Part shown: piece by piece, positions 47,547-57,065 of the stretch | Layout: the number at the start of each line of letters is the position of its first letter | How positions within the stretch are numbered: position 1 is the stretch's first letter | Source: an uncultured Dorea sp. | GTDB lineage: Bacteria; Bacillota; Clostridia; Lachnospirales; Lachnospiraceae | Length of the DNA stretch: 64,000 nt | Reading direction: 5' to 3' | NCBI GenBank assembly: GCA_910578495.1 | Contig: CAJTRE010000005.1 | Location: forward strand, 1 to 64,000 | Notes under the pieces: generated by a model | Seen by the model: only the letters and a program-made list of their open reading frames with translations | Database searches by the model: none | Told to the model about the DNA's origin: nothing | Made by a program: the position numbers and the translations under genes

Positions 47547-49229
47547 ATGTATCAGGAAGAATACAAACGTTGGATGGAAGCAGATTTAGAGGATGCGGAT
47601 TTAAAACCGGAATTGTCCAGAATCGCAGAGGATGACAATGAGATTAAGGAACGTTTTGCCGTAGCGCTTAAGTTTGGAACGGCAGGACTTCGCGGTGTGT
47701 TAGGCGCAGGAACGAACCGTATGAATATCTATGTTGTACGTCAGGCAACACAGGGACTTGCAAACTGGGTAAAAACACAGGGAGGCAGTCAGACGGTGGC
47801 GATCAGTTATGACAGTCGTCTGAAAAGTGATATTTTTGCCAAGACGGCGGCAGGAGTATTGGCGGCAAATGGAATCAATGTAAGAATCTATGACGCATTG
47901 ATGCCGGTGCCGGCGCTTTCTTTTGCGACACGCTATTATGAGTGCAATGCGGGTATTATGGTGACAGCTTCTCATAATCCTGCAAAATACAATGGATATA
48001 AGGCATATGGTCCGGATGGATGTCAGATGACGGACGACGCAGCGGCTATTGTATATGCTGAGATTCAGAAAACGGATGTTCTTACAGGGGCAAAGTACAT
48101 CTCTTTTGCCGAGGGAGTGGAGAAAGGGCTGATTCGTTTTGTTGGAGATGACTGTAAGAAAGCGCTCTATGAGGCGATTGAATCCCGCCAGGTACGTCCG
48201 GGACTTTGCAAGACGGCAGGTTTGAAACTTGTATATAGCCCGCTAAATGGTGCAGGTCTTGTGCCGGTAACACAGGTGTTAAAAGATATTGGTATTACAG
48301 ATATTACGATCGTGCCGGATCAGGAGTATCCGAATGGATATTTTACAACGTGCAGTTATCCGAATCCGGAGATTTTTGAAGCATTAGAGCAGGGATTAAA
48401 TCTTGCAAAAGAGACAGGGGCAGACTTAATGCTTGCGACCGATCCGGATGCAGACCGCGTTGGTATTGCCATGAAATGTCCGGATGGTTCTTATGAACTT
48501 GTAAGTGGTAATGAAGTGGGCGTTCTTCTTCTTGACTATATTTGTGCAGGACGTATTGAGAAAGGAACCATGCCAAAGAACCCGGTAGCGGTAAAATCTA
48601 TCGTGACAACGCCGCTTGCAGATGCAGTTGCAGAACACTACGGCGTAGAGCTTCGTAATGTTCTGACCGGTTTCAAATGGATTGGAGATCAGATTGCCCG
48701 GCTTGAAGCGGCAGGCGAGGTTGACAGTTTCATCTTCGGATTTGAGGAGAGTTATGGATATCTTGCAGGTCCGTATGTGCGTGACAAAGACGCTGTTATC
48801 GGTTCTATGTTAATTTGCGAGATGGCGGCTTACTATAGAAGTATCGGAAGCTCTCTCAAACAGAGAATGGAGGAAATCTATCAAGAGTATGGCCGTTACC
48901 TCAACAAAGTTGACAGTTTTGAGTTCCCGGGACTTAGCGGAATGGATAAGATGGCGGACATTATGCAGAATCTTCGTCAGAATCCGCTGACGGAGATTGC
49001 GGGAATTAAGGTTATCGAGGCGGCTGATTATGAGAAACCGGAAGAGACAGGACTTCCGGCCGCGAATGTTTTGATCTATAAACTGGAAGATGGAGCGACA
49101 GTGATTGTCCGGCCATCCGGTACGGAGCCGAAGATTAAAGTTTATTATACAACGCTTGGTAAAGATCTTGCAGAGGCTCAGGCGCAGAAAGATAAACTGG
49201 CAGAAAGTTTAAAACCAATATTGGAATAG
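47547..49229 (+). CDS. Alpha-phosphoglucomutase (PgcA-like)
   Basis: Interconverts glucose-1- and glucose-6-phosphate (a 560-residue phosphohexomutase). The phospho-Ser site is Thr-Ala-Ser-His-Asn-Pro-Ala-Lys-Tyr-Asn-Gly-Tyr-Lys, the Mg site is Asp-Pro-Asp-Ala-Asp-Arg, and the sugar-phosphate loop is Arg-Pro-Ser-Gly-Thr-Glu-Pro-Lys. It feeds glucose-1-phosphate to the glgC/glgD enzymes at the window end or to cell-envelope sugars. ATG 47547 follows GGGAG. Confidence 0.93.
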   Translation: MYQEEYKRWMEADLEDADLKPELSRIAEDDNEIKERFAVALKFGTAGLRGVLGAGTNRMNIYVVRQATQGLANWVKTQGGSQTVAISYDSRLKSDIFAKTAAGVLAANGINVRIYDALMPVPALSFATRYYECNAGIMVTASHNPAKYNGYKAYGPDGCQMTDDAAAIVYAEIQKTDVLTGAKYISFAEGVEKGLIRFVGDDCKKALYEAIESRQVRPGLCKTAGLKLVYSPLNGAGLVPVTQVLKDIGITDITIVPDQEYPNGYFTTCSYPNPEIFEALEQGLNLAKETGADLMLATDPDADRVGIAMKCPDGSYELVSGNEVGVLLLDYICAGRIEKGTMPKNPVAVKSIVTTPLADAVAEHYGVELRNVLTGFKWIGDQIARLEAAGEVDSFIFGFEESYGYLAGPYVRDKDAVIGSMLICEMAAYYRSIGSSLKQRMEEIYQEYGRYLNKVDSFEFPGLSGMDKMADIMQNLRQNPLTEIAGIKVIEAADYEKPEETGLPAANVLIYKLEDGATVIVRPSGTEPKIKVYYTTLGKDLAEAQAQKDKLAESLKPILE

Positions 49230-49251
49230 AAAGTAAATATGTAAATTACGA

Positions 49252-49282
49252 AAAGTCCCGAGTTGATTTCGGGACTTTAAAA
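49252..49282 (+). terminator. Terminator after the phosphoglucomutase gene
   Basis: AAAGTCCCGA (49252-49261) pairs with TCGGGACTTT (49269-49278), followed by AAAATTTT. Confidence 0.85.
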
Positions 49283-49662
49283 TTTTGCGATTGAAAATAA
49301 ATTGTTTTTAACTATAATTAAGCAAATATCAAGTTTTTCATAAAATATCCCGTCAACTTAGTAATAATTTCCAGCGTAATAGTAAGTTCTTCACGCTTCT
49401 CTATAGATACAAATGACTTGGAGTGTGTTGCTTTTGAGGATGTCTTTATTTTTTCGATAATGAGAATTTGCTCATTTATGTTTTAAATATATTGACAATA
49501 AGATAAAAAATTATTCTTTATCTAAATATATAAGATAAAAATAATGATTATATAAATTGTAAATATATAAATTTAAATTATCAAAAAATATTTACTTTTT
49601 TATAAAAATATGTTATTCTTTAGTTAGGAGTAATGAAAATTCGAAAAAAGGAGGCGGTTTTT
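49283..49662. other. Very A+T-rich intergenic stretch
   Basis: No gene was recognised. The second half is almost only A and T. The next gene begins after a good AAAGGAGG site at about 49650. Confidence 0.5.
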
Positions 49663-50457
49663 ATGAAGAAAAAAAGGAAGCAAATAGTAGTGATCATTTT
49701 GGTGGGAATCATATTATTTTCTGTAAGTGCTAAACCTGTACATGTGCATGCTTCAGATTTTTGTGATTTGGAGAAAATATTATTGCGAGTAGAGACTAAG
49801 AGTCCTATTGCAAAAATCGAAAAACAAGAAAACCGATTACAAAAAATACTTGATAATATTAATGAAAAAGATGGATTTACAGAAGAAGAATTAGCAAAAA
49901 TCTCTGAGGTAGCAGCAATTGAGACAAACACATTAGTTGAAGATAATATGGAAATTACGGAGTATGTGTTGGAACCCAAAGAGGAACTGGCAATAATCAA
50001 TAGGGAAGACGGAAGCAAGGAATATGTAAATAGGAAAATAGTGTATAGCATGGTTAAAGATGTTGGGACTACATCTAGTACAGCTACAATAAATAAGGTT
50101 TATTTTAAGACTGAATTAACTTATTTTCATTTTAATGCGGGAAAAAAGGGACATAATTATGTAAAATTAATTCAAACCGATTGTCGTATTAATAGCGGAT
50201 ATGCTAATTTAAGTACTCTTCAAGCTGTTTATAATGCTAGTGGTACACAATATAATGAAGATGCGAAAGAAGTTAAAGTGGGAGGAAGTGAGTCAGGTGC
50301 TGCTCGTATCCATAATGTAAATGGTAATGGGTTATATTCATATCAAACGACAACTAAGTATTATTATAATTTGGTGGCAAGTAATAGTGTGATTAAAGTA
50401 ACAATGAAGTTGAAATTTAAAACTGGAACAGTTAAAACATATAATATAAAGATTTAG
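49663..50457 (+). CDS. Secreted unknown protein
   Basis: A 264-residue protein with a signal peptide (Met-Lys-Lys-Lys-Arg ... His-Val-His-Ala) and a mature part that has an N-terminal acidic helical half and a beta-rich C-terminal half (Tyr-Phe-Lys-Thr-Glu-Leu-Thr-Tyr-Phe-His-Phe-Asn, Gly-His-Asn-Tyr-Val-Lys-Leu). The upstream ATG at 49633 precedes the ribosome-binding site. Lower G+C than the neighbours suggests it may have been acquired. No family recognised. Confidence 0.65.
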   Translation: MKKKRKQIVVIILVGIILFSVSAKPVHVHASDFCDLEKILLRVETKSPIAKIEKQENRLQKILDNINEKDGFTEEELAKISEVAAIETNTLVEDNMEITEYVLEPKEELAIINREDGSKEYVNRKIVYSMVKDVGTTSSTATINKVYFKTELTYFHFNAGKKGHNYVKLIQTDCRINSGYANLSTLQAVYNASGTQYNEDAKEVKVGGSESGAARIHNVNGNGLYSYQTTTKYYYNLVASNSVIKVTMKLKFKTGTVKTYNIKI

Positions 50458-50498
50458 TAAATGTAAAGAGCAGCCTTTGGATTATGGAGGAAAAAGCT

Positions 50499-50963
50499 AT
50501 GAAAAAATATATGACTTTAATTGGGATATATGCGTTAAGTGTGGTTTATATGATTACTTATGTAGTATCAATTATTGGGTATCATATAAGTGCGTTTAAT
50601 GATTTTTTCTTAAAGCATTTTTCTTTATACTATTTTGGAAAACATGTAATCAGTATTATATTTTTTGCTTTATTTGGGATATTAGCAGTTCATTTTTGTA
50701 AGTTTCCGAAACAGGGGAAGCAGGAGATTGTTATTGATTTACTTATAATTGATTTACCAGCGTTATTAGGTGTGACCATTTATTTTTGGTGGGGGAAGTT
50801 AGGGAATATAATTAGTGGGAGTTCATTAAATGGTTCGTGGCTAGATCTTTTTCTAACGGATGAGAATTTTCATCAGACTGCTATGATTATTGGAAGCATT
50901 ATGCTGGGAGTGGAAATAATGCGGTATATTGAGTGTTTTAAACATAAATCAGAGTTGATTTGA
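50499..50963 (+). CDS. Small polytopic membrane protein
   Basis: A 154-residue protein with four hydrophobic helices (about 7-28, 47-66, 78-96, 125-145). The start is ATG 50499 because GGAGG precedes it; ATG 50484 is upstream of that site. It lies 41 bases after the secreted unknown and may form a unit with it. Function unknown. Confidence 0.65.
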   Translation: MKKYMTLIGIYALSVVYMITYVVSIIGYHISAFNDFFLKHFSLYYFGKHVISIIFFALFGILAVHFCKFPKQGKQEIVIDLLIIDLPALLGVTIYFWWGKLGNIISGSSLNGSWLDLFLTDENFHQTAMIIGSIMLGVEIMRYIECFKHKSELI

Positions 50964-50987
50964 TTTAAAAATGTATTCCACATAAAA

Positions 50988-51030
50988 GGGCGCCGAATCA
51001 TCTTATTAGTTGAGACGGCGCTCATATTTT
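50988..51030 (+). terminator. Terminator before asnS
   Basis: GGGCGCCG (50988-50995) pairs with CGGCGCTC (51016-51023) with one wobble, followed by ATATTTTATTTG. Confidence 0.6.
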
Positions 51031-51142
51031 ATTTGTGTAAAAATTATAGCAATCCCTAAGTTCCTGCTCAAAGCTACCCTTTAAAAAATTTTTTAAATAT
51101 GTTATAATACCTCAAAGTGTGAGAAAGAAGGAGGCGGTAGAA

Positions 51143-52534
51143 ATGGATTTAATTACGATTAAAGATTTGTACAGGAAGAAAGAAGAGTATTTAGACCAAA
51201 AGATTACAATTGGCGGATGGGTGAGAAGTATCCGCGACTCTAAGTCATTTGGTTTTATTGTAGTAAATGACGGTACATTTTTTGAACCATTGCAGATTGT
51301 GTACCATGATACAATGGACAATTTTGCTGAAGTATCTAAGTTGAACGTAGGGGCTGCCATTATCGTTACAGGAACGCTGGTAGCAACGCCTCAGGCGAAG
51401 CAGCCGTTTGAGATTCAGGCAGATATTGTGGAGATAGAGGGGGCGTCTGCGCCGGATTATCCGTTGCAGAAGAAACGACACAGTTTTGAATATTTGAGAA
51501 CCATCTCTCATTTAAGACCAAGAACGAACACGTTCCAGGCAGTATTTCGTATCCGTTCTCTGACAGCTTATGCAATCCATAAGTTTTTTCAGGAGAGAGA
51601 TTTTGTATATGTACACACACCACTTATTACCGGAAGTGACTGCGAGGGCGCGGGAGAGATGTTTCGTGTAACGACATTAGATATGGAGAATGTTCCGAAG
51701 ACCGATGAGGGAAAAGTAGACTATAGCCAAGATTTCTTTGGGAAAGAGACAAGCCTTACAGTAAGCGGGCAGTTAAACGGAGAGACATATGCACAGGCAT
51801 TTCGAAACATCTACACCTTTGGTCCAACGTTTCGGGCGGAGAACTCTAACACGACAAGACATGCCTCAGAGTTCTGGATGGTTGAGCCGGAGATTGCATT
51901 TGCAGATTTGGATGACAATATGATACTGGCGGAAGCTATGCTCAAGTATGTGATCAACTATGTATTGGAGAACGCACCGGAGGAGATGAACTTTTTAAAT
52001 TCTTTTGTGGACAAGGGCTTGTTAGAGAGACTGAATCACGTTGCCTCTTCTGAGTTTGCAAGAGTTACTTATACAGAGGCAGTAGAGATTTTAGAGAAGC
52101 ACAATGACAAGTTTGAATATAAGGTATCCTGGGGTACAGATTTACAGACAGAGCATGAGCGTTATCTGACCGAGGAGGTTTATAAACGCCCGGTATTTGT
52201 TACTGACTATCCGAAAGAAATTAAAGCATTTTATATGAAACTAAATGATGACGGCAAGACGGTGGCAGCAGTTGACTGCCTTGTTCCGGGAATCGGGGAG
52301 ATCATCGGCGGAAGTCAGAGAGAGGATGATTATGAGAAACTTGTAACCCGTATGAATGAACTGAGGCTTAAAGAAGAGGATTATGGATTCTATATGGATC
52401 TTCGTAAATACGGCTCTACGAGACATTCAGGTTTTGGACTCGGATTTGAGAGATGTATTATGTATCTTACAGGAATGGGCAATATTCGTGATGTGCTTCC
52501 GTTCCCTAGAACAGTAAATAATTGCGAGTTATAA
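51143..52534 (+). CDS. asnS: Asparaginyl-tRNA synthetase
   Basis: A class II aminoacyl-tRNA synthetase charging tRNA-Asn (463 residues). An N-terminal OB-fold anticodon domain (Val-Arg-Ser-Ile-Arg-Asp-Ser-Lys) is followed by motif 2 Phe-Arg-Ala-Glu-Asn-Ser-Asn-Thr-Thr-Arg-His and motif 3 Gly-Leu-Gly-Phe-Glu-Arg. The Arg-x-Glu-Asn-Ser signature favours Asn over Asp. ATG 51143 follows AAGGAGG. A TATAAT box lies at 51103-51108; no T-box is visible upstream. Confidence 0.95.
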   Translation: MDLITIKDLYRKKEEYLDQKITIGGWVRSIRDSKSFGFIVVNDGTFFEPLQIVYHDTMDNFAEVSKLNVGAAIIVTGTLVATPQAKQPFEIQADIVEIEGASAPDYPLQKKRHSFEYLRTISHLRPRTNTFQAVFRIRSLTAYAIHKFFQERDFVYVHTPLITGSDCEGAGEMFRVTTLDMENVPKTDEGKVDYSQDFFGKETSLTVSGQLNGETYAQAFRNIYTFGPTFRAENSNTTRHASEFWMVEPEIAFADLDDNMILAEAMLKYVINYVLENAPEEMNFLNSFVDKGLLERLNHVASSEFARVTYTEAVEILEKHNDKFEYKVSWGTDLQTEHERYLTEEVYKRPVFVTDYPKEIKAFYMKLNDDGKTVAAVDCLVPGIGEIIGGSQREDDYEKLVTRMNELRLKEEDYGFYMDLRKYGSTRHSGFGLGFERCIMYLTGMGNIRDVLPFPRTVNNCEL

Positions 52535-52605
52535 GGAAATGGATTTTTAAACGGGGGCGGGGTTTCTAACCATGCTCCCTACTGTTGTTTTATATGGAGG
52601 TAAGT

Positions 52606-53295
52606 ATGAATATTTTAGTTGTTGATGATGAGAAGGAAATAGCAGATGTCATCGAGCTGTACCTTCAGAATGACCAATACAATGTACTCAAGTTTTATAA
52701 CGGGGAGGATGCGCTTCAATGTATTAAAAGTACCAAGATTGATCTGGCAATTCTGGACATTATGCTGCCTGATGTAGATGGATTTCAAATTTTGAAGCAG
52801 ATTCGAGAAAAATATACTTTTCCGGTAATCATGCTGACCGCCAAGACTGAGTATATGGATAAGATTACAGGTCTGACTCTTGGAGCCGACGATTATATTC
52901 CAAAACCGTTTAATCCACTGGAACTTGTGGCCCGTGTCAAGGCGCAGCTTCGCAGATATACCCAGTATAATGATGGAGGCAAAGATACCGGAAATATTAT
53001 TGATTTTGCAGGTTTGGTGTTAAACCGGACTTCTCATGAGTGTGTTTACAATGAAGTACCGCTTACGCTTACACCAATTGAGTTTGAAATTTTGTGGCTT
53101 TTATGCGAGAATCGCGGGAAAGTGATAAGTTCCGAGGAACTTTTTGAAAAAGTATGGAATGAAAAATATTACAAAAACAGCAACAATACGGTTATGGTTC
53201 ATATTCGTCATCTGAGGGAAAAGATGAATATCCCGACCGGAAAATCTGATTTCATCAAGACCGTTTGGGGAGTGGGGTATAAAGTTGAAGAATAA
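52606..53295 (+). CDS. OmpR-family response regulator (VanR-like)
   Basis: A 229-residue regulator. The receiver has Asp-Asp-Glu near 8-10, the phospho-acceptor in Leu-Ala-Ile-Leu-Asp-Ile-Met-Leu-Pro-Asp and Lys in Ile-Pro-Lys-Pro-Phe. The winged-helix output has Thr-Pro-Ile-Glu-Phe-Glu-Ile-Leu and Val-Trp-Gly-Val-Gly-Tyr-Lys. It overlaps the kinase by 11 bases. Stimulus unknown. Confidence 0.92.
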   Translation: MNILVVDDEKEIADVIELYLQNDQYNVLKFYNGEDALQCIKSTKIDLAILDIMLPDVDGFQILKQIREKYTFPVIMLTAKTEYMDKITGLTLGADDYIPKPFNPLELVARVKAQLRRYTQYNDGGKDTGNIIDFAGLVLNRTSHECVYNEVPLTLTPIEFEILWLLCENRGKVISSEELFEKVWNEKYYKNSNNTVMVHIRHLREKMNIPTGKSDFIKTVWGVGYKVEE

Positions 53296-54526
53296 TTACC
53301 GTAAATTAAAATTCAGTATTTTATTGCAGACTGTACTTGTAACCGCACTTACTGTACTGGTAGGCGGGTTTTTACTGGATTTTGTAATTGATGGTGTATA
53401 CAATGAAAAGTTTGGAAGTATCTTTGTGGAGATATTGACAGCGTTTAATGTGAAAGAAAAAACGGCAATTTCTCTGTATTGGCGTCTGATTGCAGATAAT
53501 AAGACGTTTTTTATGGTGGTAGGATTTCTCCTTTTATTTGCGTTGTTTTTCTATGTGGCGCTCTCTAAGATGACCAGATATCTGGATCAGGTAGGGGAAG
53601 GGATTGAAAATATTGTGTCTGATTCCACAGAGCCGATTCATCTGATTACGGAGTTAAAACCGATTGAGATTCGTCTGAATGAGATTAAAGCAACTTTAAA
53701 GAGACAGGAATTAGAATCTATCGAAGGTGAGAAACGAAAAGACGATCTGGTATTGTTTCTTGCCCACGATTTGAAAACGCCGCTCACCTCGATCGTGGCA
53801 TATCTTACAATGTTGGACAGCCACCCGGAAATGGAGGCAGAGGAGCGGGAAAAATATATTCATATCGCACATGAGAAGTCCATTCGATTGGGCGAGTTGA
53901 TCAATGAATTTTTTGATATTACAAGATATAATCTTCAGAATATGGATTTGGAACCGGTGGAGATCAACCTCTCGCTGATGTTAGAACAGCTTGCAGATGA
54001 ATTGTATGGAGTTCTTCAGGAGAAACGTCTGGCATGTGAGGTGGAAGTGGAAGATAATCTGGAAGTGTCCGGAGATCCGGATAAGCTTGCCCGCGTTTTT
54101 GATAATATTTTAAGAAATGCGATTGCTTATTGCTATGAGAACACAATCATTCAGATTCATGCGGCAACAAAGAACAAGGATGTGGAGATTATCTTTACCA
54201 ACAAAGGCGATAAGATTCCGGGAACGATGCTGCAGACTATTTTTGAGAAATTTTATCGTGTGGATGGTTCCAGGTCAAGCGGAACCGGAGGGGCGGGCTT
54301 AGGGCTTGCTATTGCCAAAGAGATTGTAGAGCTTCACGGCGGAAGTGTGAGAGCTAAGAGTGATGATATGAAGACGCAGTTTATCGTTATTTTGCCAACA
54401 CGAAAGAAAGAAGAGGGAGACAGTAATGAGATTCATACACACCGCAGACGTCCATTTGGGGGTAAAGCCGGACGCAGGAAACGCATACACGAAAGACCGT
54501 CAGAGCGAGATATGGAGCAGCTTTGA
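53285..54526 (+). CDS. Sensor histidine kinase (VanS-like) with unusual overlap into the next gene
   Basis: A 413-residue membrane kinase with two transmembrane helices (about 10-33 and 78-98), a HAMP-like linker, the H box Leu-Ala-His-Asp-Leu-Lys-Thr-Pro-Leu-Thr and G boxes Gly-Ala-Gly-Leu-Gly-Leu-Ala-Ile. It starts with TTG 53285 overlapping the regulator. Its C-terminus continues about 100 bases into the sbcD gene in another frame, producing a basic, Arg/His-rich tail of about 34 residues unlike other VanS-type kinases. Confidence 0.9.
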   Translation: MKNNYRKLKFSILLQTVLVTALTVLVGGFLLDFVIDGVYNEKFGSIFVEILTAFNVKEKTAISLYWRLIADNKTFFMVVGFLLLFALFFYVALSKMTRYLDQVGEGIENIVSDSTEPIHLITELKPIEIRLNEIKATLKRQELESIEGEKRKDDLVLFLAHDLKTPLTSIVAYLTMLDSHPEMEAEEREKYIHIAHEKSIRLGELINEFFDITRYNLQNMDLEPVEINLSLMLEQLADELYGVLQEKRLACEVEVEDNLEVSGDPDKLARVFDNILRNAIAYCYENTIIQIHAATKNKDVEIIFTNKGDKIPGTMLQTIFEKFYRVDGSRSSGTGGAGLGLAIAKEIVELHGGSVRAKSDDMKTQFIVILPTRKKEEGDSNEIHTHRRRPFGGKAGRRKRIHERPSERDMEQL

Positions 54527-55481
54527 GAAATTAATAAAGACCTGTGAGAAAGAGGGGGTAGATCTTCTTCTGATTGCGGGGGATTTGTTTCACCGCCAGC
54601 CGCTTCTTAGAGAACTCAAGGAAGTCTGTTATCTGTTTGAACAACTGACGGTGACGCAAGTTGTTCTGATTGCAGGCAACCATGATTATCTAAAGAAAGA
54701 TTCATACTACCGGACGTTTGTGTGGCCGAAGCATGTACATATTCTGTTAGAGAAAGAGTTGACGAAGGTGGATTTGCCTAAACTTGATGTATCGGTATAT
54801 GGGTTTAGCTATCATTCGAAGGAAATAAAGGAGATTTTTCAGGCGAAAGCGCATAGTAGTGATGATTGTACGACAAGGATTTTGCTGCTTCATGGCGGTG
54901 ACGAAAACCATGTGCCGCTTCAGAAAGACCGGCTTTTGAGTCTGGACTATGATTATATTGCGCTGGGGCATATTCATAAACCAAGAGTGATAAGCGCGAA
55001 TAGAATTGCTTATTGCGGCGCGCTGGAGCCGATTGATAAAAATGATACGGGAGAACATGGATATATTCTTGGAGAGATTATAGGCAAGGAGTGCAAAACA
55101 GAATTTATTGTAAACGCAGGGCGTGAATATAAGCATATAGAAGTACCGGTGTCTCCGGATATGACAAGCCTTGCGTTAAAAGAGAAGATTCGGGAGCAGA
55201 TGGAAAAAGAGGGGATACAGAATATTTATAAAATTATTCTGACAGGATTTCGTGAGCCGCAGATGATGTTTGATCTGGGAAATGCAGATGTCTATGGAAA
55301 TATTATTGAAATTGTGGATCAGACGAAACCGTCCTATAATTTTGAGAAGCTGATGGAACAGAATCAGAATAATATTCTTGGACATTTGATTCGGGAAATG
55401 AAAGACTTTGATATAGAAAGCGTAGAATACCAGGCAATGTGCGAGGGTGTCAAGGCGCTGATGGAAACAAGAAGGGGTTAG
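54426..55481 (+). CDS. SbcD/YhaO-like metallophosphoesterase (DNA exonuclease subunit)
   Basis: A 351-residue nuclease subunit. It has the phosphodiesterase motifs Asp-Val-His-Leu near 8, Gly-Asp-Leu-Phe-His, Gly-Asn-His-Asp and Gly-His-Ile-His. It pairs with the ATPase encoded 3 bases downstream, like SbcCD or YhaNO. ATG 54426 overlaps the preceding kinase gene by 101 bases; an alternative start would delete the first metal-binding motif, so this start is well supported. Confidence 0.9.
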   Translation: MRFIHTADVHLGVKPDAGNAYTKDRQSEIWSSFEKLIKTCEKEGVDLLLIAGDLFHRQPLLRELKEVCYLFEQLTVTQVVLIAGNHDYLKKDSYYRTFVWPKHVHILLEKELTKVDLPKLDVSVYGFSYHSKEIKEIFQAKAHSSDDCTTRILLLHGGDENHVPLQKDRLLSLDYDYIALGHIHKPRVISANRIAYCGALEPIDKNDTGEHGYILGEIIGKECKTEFIVNAGREYKHIEVPVSPDMTSLALKEKIREQMEKEGIQNIYKIILTGFREPQMMFDLGNADVYGNIIEIVDQTKPSYNFEKLMEQNQNNILGHLIREMKDFDIESVEYQAMCEGVKALMETRRG

Positions 55482-55484
55482 CAT

Positions 55485-57044
55485 ATGCGAATATGTGAAT
55501 TAGTGCTTAGAAATTTTGGGAAATTTACCGATAAAAGGATAGAGTTATCCAATGGAATTCAGCTAATATACGGAGAAAATGAATCTGGAAAATCAACTAT
55601 ACATTCTTTTATAAAAGGAATGTTCTTTGGTATTGAGAGAGGAAGAGGACGCGCCGCTCATAATGATGTGTTCAGCCGTTATGAGCCATGGGACAATGCG
55701 GCGTATTATTCGGGAATGCTCCGGTTTGAAAGCGGCGGTAAAATGTTCTGCATTTACAGAGACTTCGATAAAGTTTCGAAAAAGGTGCGAGTAATCTGTG
55801 AAGGTGATGGAGAAGAACTGTCGGCAGAAGATGGCGATCTGGAAACGCTGCTTGGAGAAATTAATGCCGGAATTTACGATAACACGATATCTATTGGACA
55901 ATTAAAGGCAGAAACAGACGGGATATTATCCTCAGAACTCCGTAATTTTGCCACTAATTATTATGCGGGAGGCGGAGGAGATATTGACCTTACGGCGGCT
56001 CTTGGCAGCTTAAAAACTCGTAAGAAGGAAATCGAGAAAGAGATTCGTCTGGCGTTGGAAGAAAAGCAAAAAAAGCGAGAACATACGGAGCAGGAAGTCT
56101 CTTACGTCTGGCGTGATATTCATAAACTGCAGGAGGAAAAGGAGCGTTTGACGCAGGAGATAGAGCTTCGGAAAGTTCGGGAGGAAAAAGAAAGACAGAG
56201 CTGCGAAGCGGAGGGGAAAGGCGTTATTGACGAGATTCGCCCGGAAAAATGGAGGGTTCACCCGCTAGAACTCATATTTCTTCTCGTACTTAGCGCAGCG
56301 CCGGTATTTCTGCTGTCAAGACCATGGAATTATATGCTGTCGATCATTTTATTTTTGTGCTGCGGTATCTATGTGTGGAACCGCATGAAAGTAAGTAAGA
56401 AACAGGAAAAGACAGAGCCGGAGCTTATACTGGAAGAAATTACTCCGCAGGAAGAAAAGGTGCCTGTAGAGCAGCTTTTCTGGGAAAGCAGTCATGTTTC
56501 TGAGGAATTGAGAGATCGGAAGACACAGTATGAAAATTTAAAAGAACAGATAGAAGAACTGGAAGAGGTCAGTGACGCTTTCTGGGAACAGGAAAAGAGA
56601 CGGGCAGCAGTTCAGATGGCGATGGATAGAATAGAGGAGTTGTCTGGAAGAATCCATCGGCAGATGAGTGAGGCGCTGAATGAAAGGCTGTCCGATATTA
56701 TTGCCAATATTACCGGGGGAAAATATACAAAGCTGGTAGTGGAAGACGCCGTACGGATAAGCCTGATCTGCGATGGCAGAAAGATTTCCATTGAACAAGT
56801 AAGCCGCGGAACGATTGAGCAGATATACTTCGCACTCCGGATGGCGGCCGTAGAGTTTTTGTGTGAAGAAGAACTTCCGGTGATATTGGATGATACTTTT
56901 GCATATTATGATGATGTTCGTCTGGCGAATACCTTGAAATGGCTGGCGGAGAATAAGAAGCAAGTGCTTTTGTTTACTTGTCAGAACCGGGAAGAGCAAG
57001 CGTTGAAAAAATTGCAGATTGTATATACAAAAGAGGAAGTCTGA
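55485..57044 (+). CDS. YhaN/SbcC-like ATPase with central transmembrane hairpin
   Basis: A 519-residue ABC-type repair ATPase. The Walker A motif Gly-Glu-Asn-Glu-Ser-Gly-Lys-Ser-Thr is near 32; the C-terminal half has the signature Val-Ser-Arg-Gly-Thr and Walker B Pro-Val-Ile-Leu-Asp-Asp-Thr. The two halves are linked by coiled coils, as in SbcC and Rad50. Between them, about residues 262-300, lie two hydrophobic helices (Leu-Ile-Phe-Leu-Leu-Val-Leu; Ile-Ile-Leu-Phe-Leu-Cys-Cys-Gly-Ile), which would anchor it to the membrane. The total is much shorter than SbcC. Forms a complex with the upstream SbcD-like protein. Confidence 0.85.
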   Translation: MRICELVLRNFGKFTDKRIELSNGIQLIYGENESGKSTIHSFIKGMFFGIERGRGRAAHNDVFSRYEPWDNAAYYSGMLRFESGGKMFCIYRDFDKVSKKVRVICEGDGEELSAEDGDLETLLGEINAGIYDNTISIGQLKAETDGILSSELRNFATNYYAGGGGDIDLTAALGSLKTRKKEIEKEIRLALEEKQKKREHTEQEVSYVWRDIHKLQEEKERLTQEIELRKVREEKERQSCEAEGKGVIDEIRPEKWRVHPLELIFLLVLSAAPVFLLSRPWNYMLSIILFLCCGIYVWNRMKVSKKQEKTEPELILEEITPQEEKVPVEQLFWESSHVSEELRDRKTQYENLKEQIEELEEVSDAFWEQEKRRAAVQMAMDRIEELSGRIHRQMSEALNERLSDIIANITGGKYTKLVVEDAVRISLICDGRKISIEQVSRGTIEQIYFALRMAAVEFLCEEELPVILDDTFAYYDDVRLANTLKWLAENKKQVLLFTCQNREEQALKKLQIVYTKEEV

Positions 57045-57060
57045 GCGACTTCCTCCATTT
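57033..57060 (+). terminator. Terminator at the end of the yhaN-like gene
   Basis: GAGGAAGTC (57033-57041) pairs with GACTTCCTC (57047-57055); the stop codon sits in the loop and ATTTT follows. Confidence 0.75.
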
Positions 57061-57065
57061 TATAG

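Noticed and set aside
49283..49662. CRISPR or other repeat array in the A+T-rich spacer
   Set aside because: There are no regularly spaced repeats, only low-complexity A/T runs.
51031..51142. T-box riboswitch before asnS
   Set aside because: No T-box sequence or stem I specifier pattern was found in the short leader.
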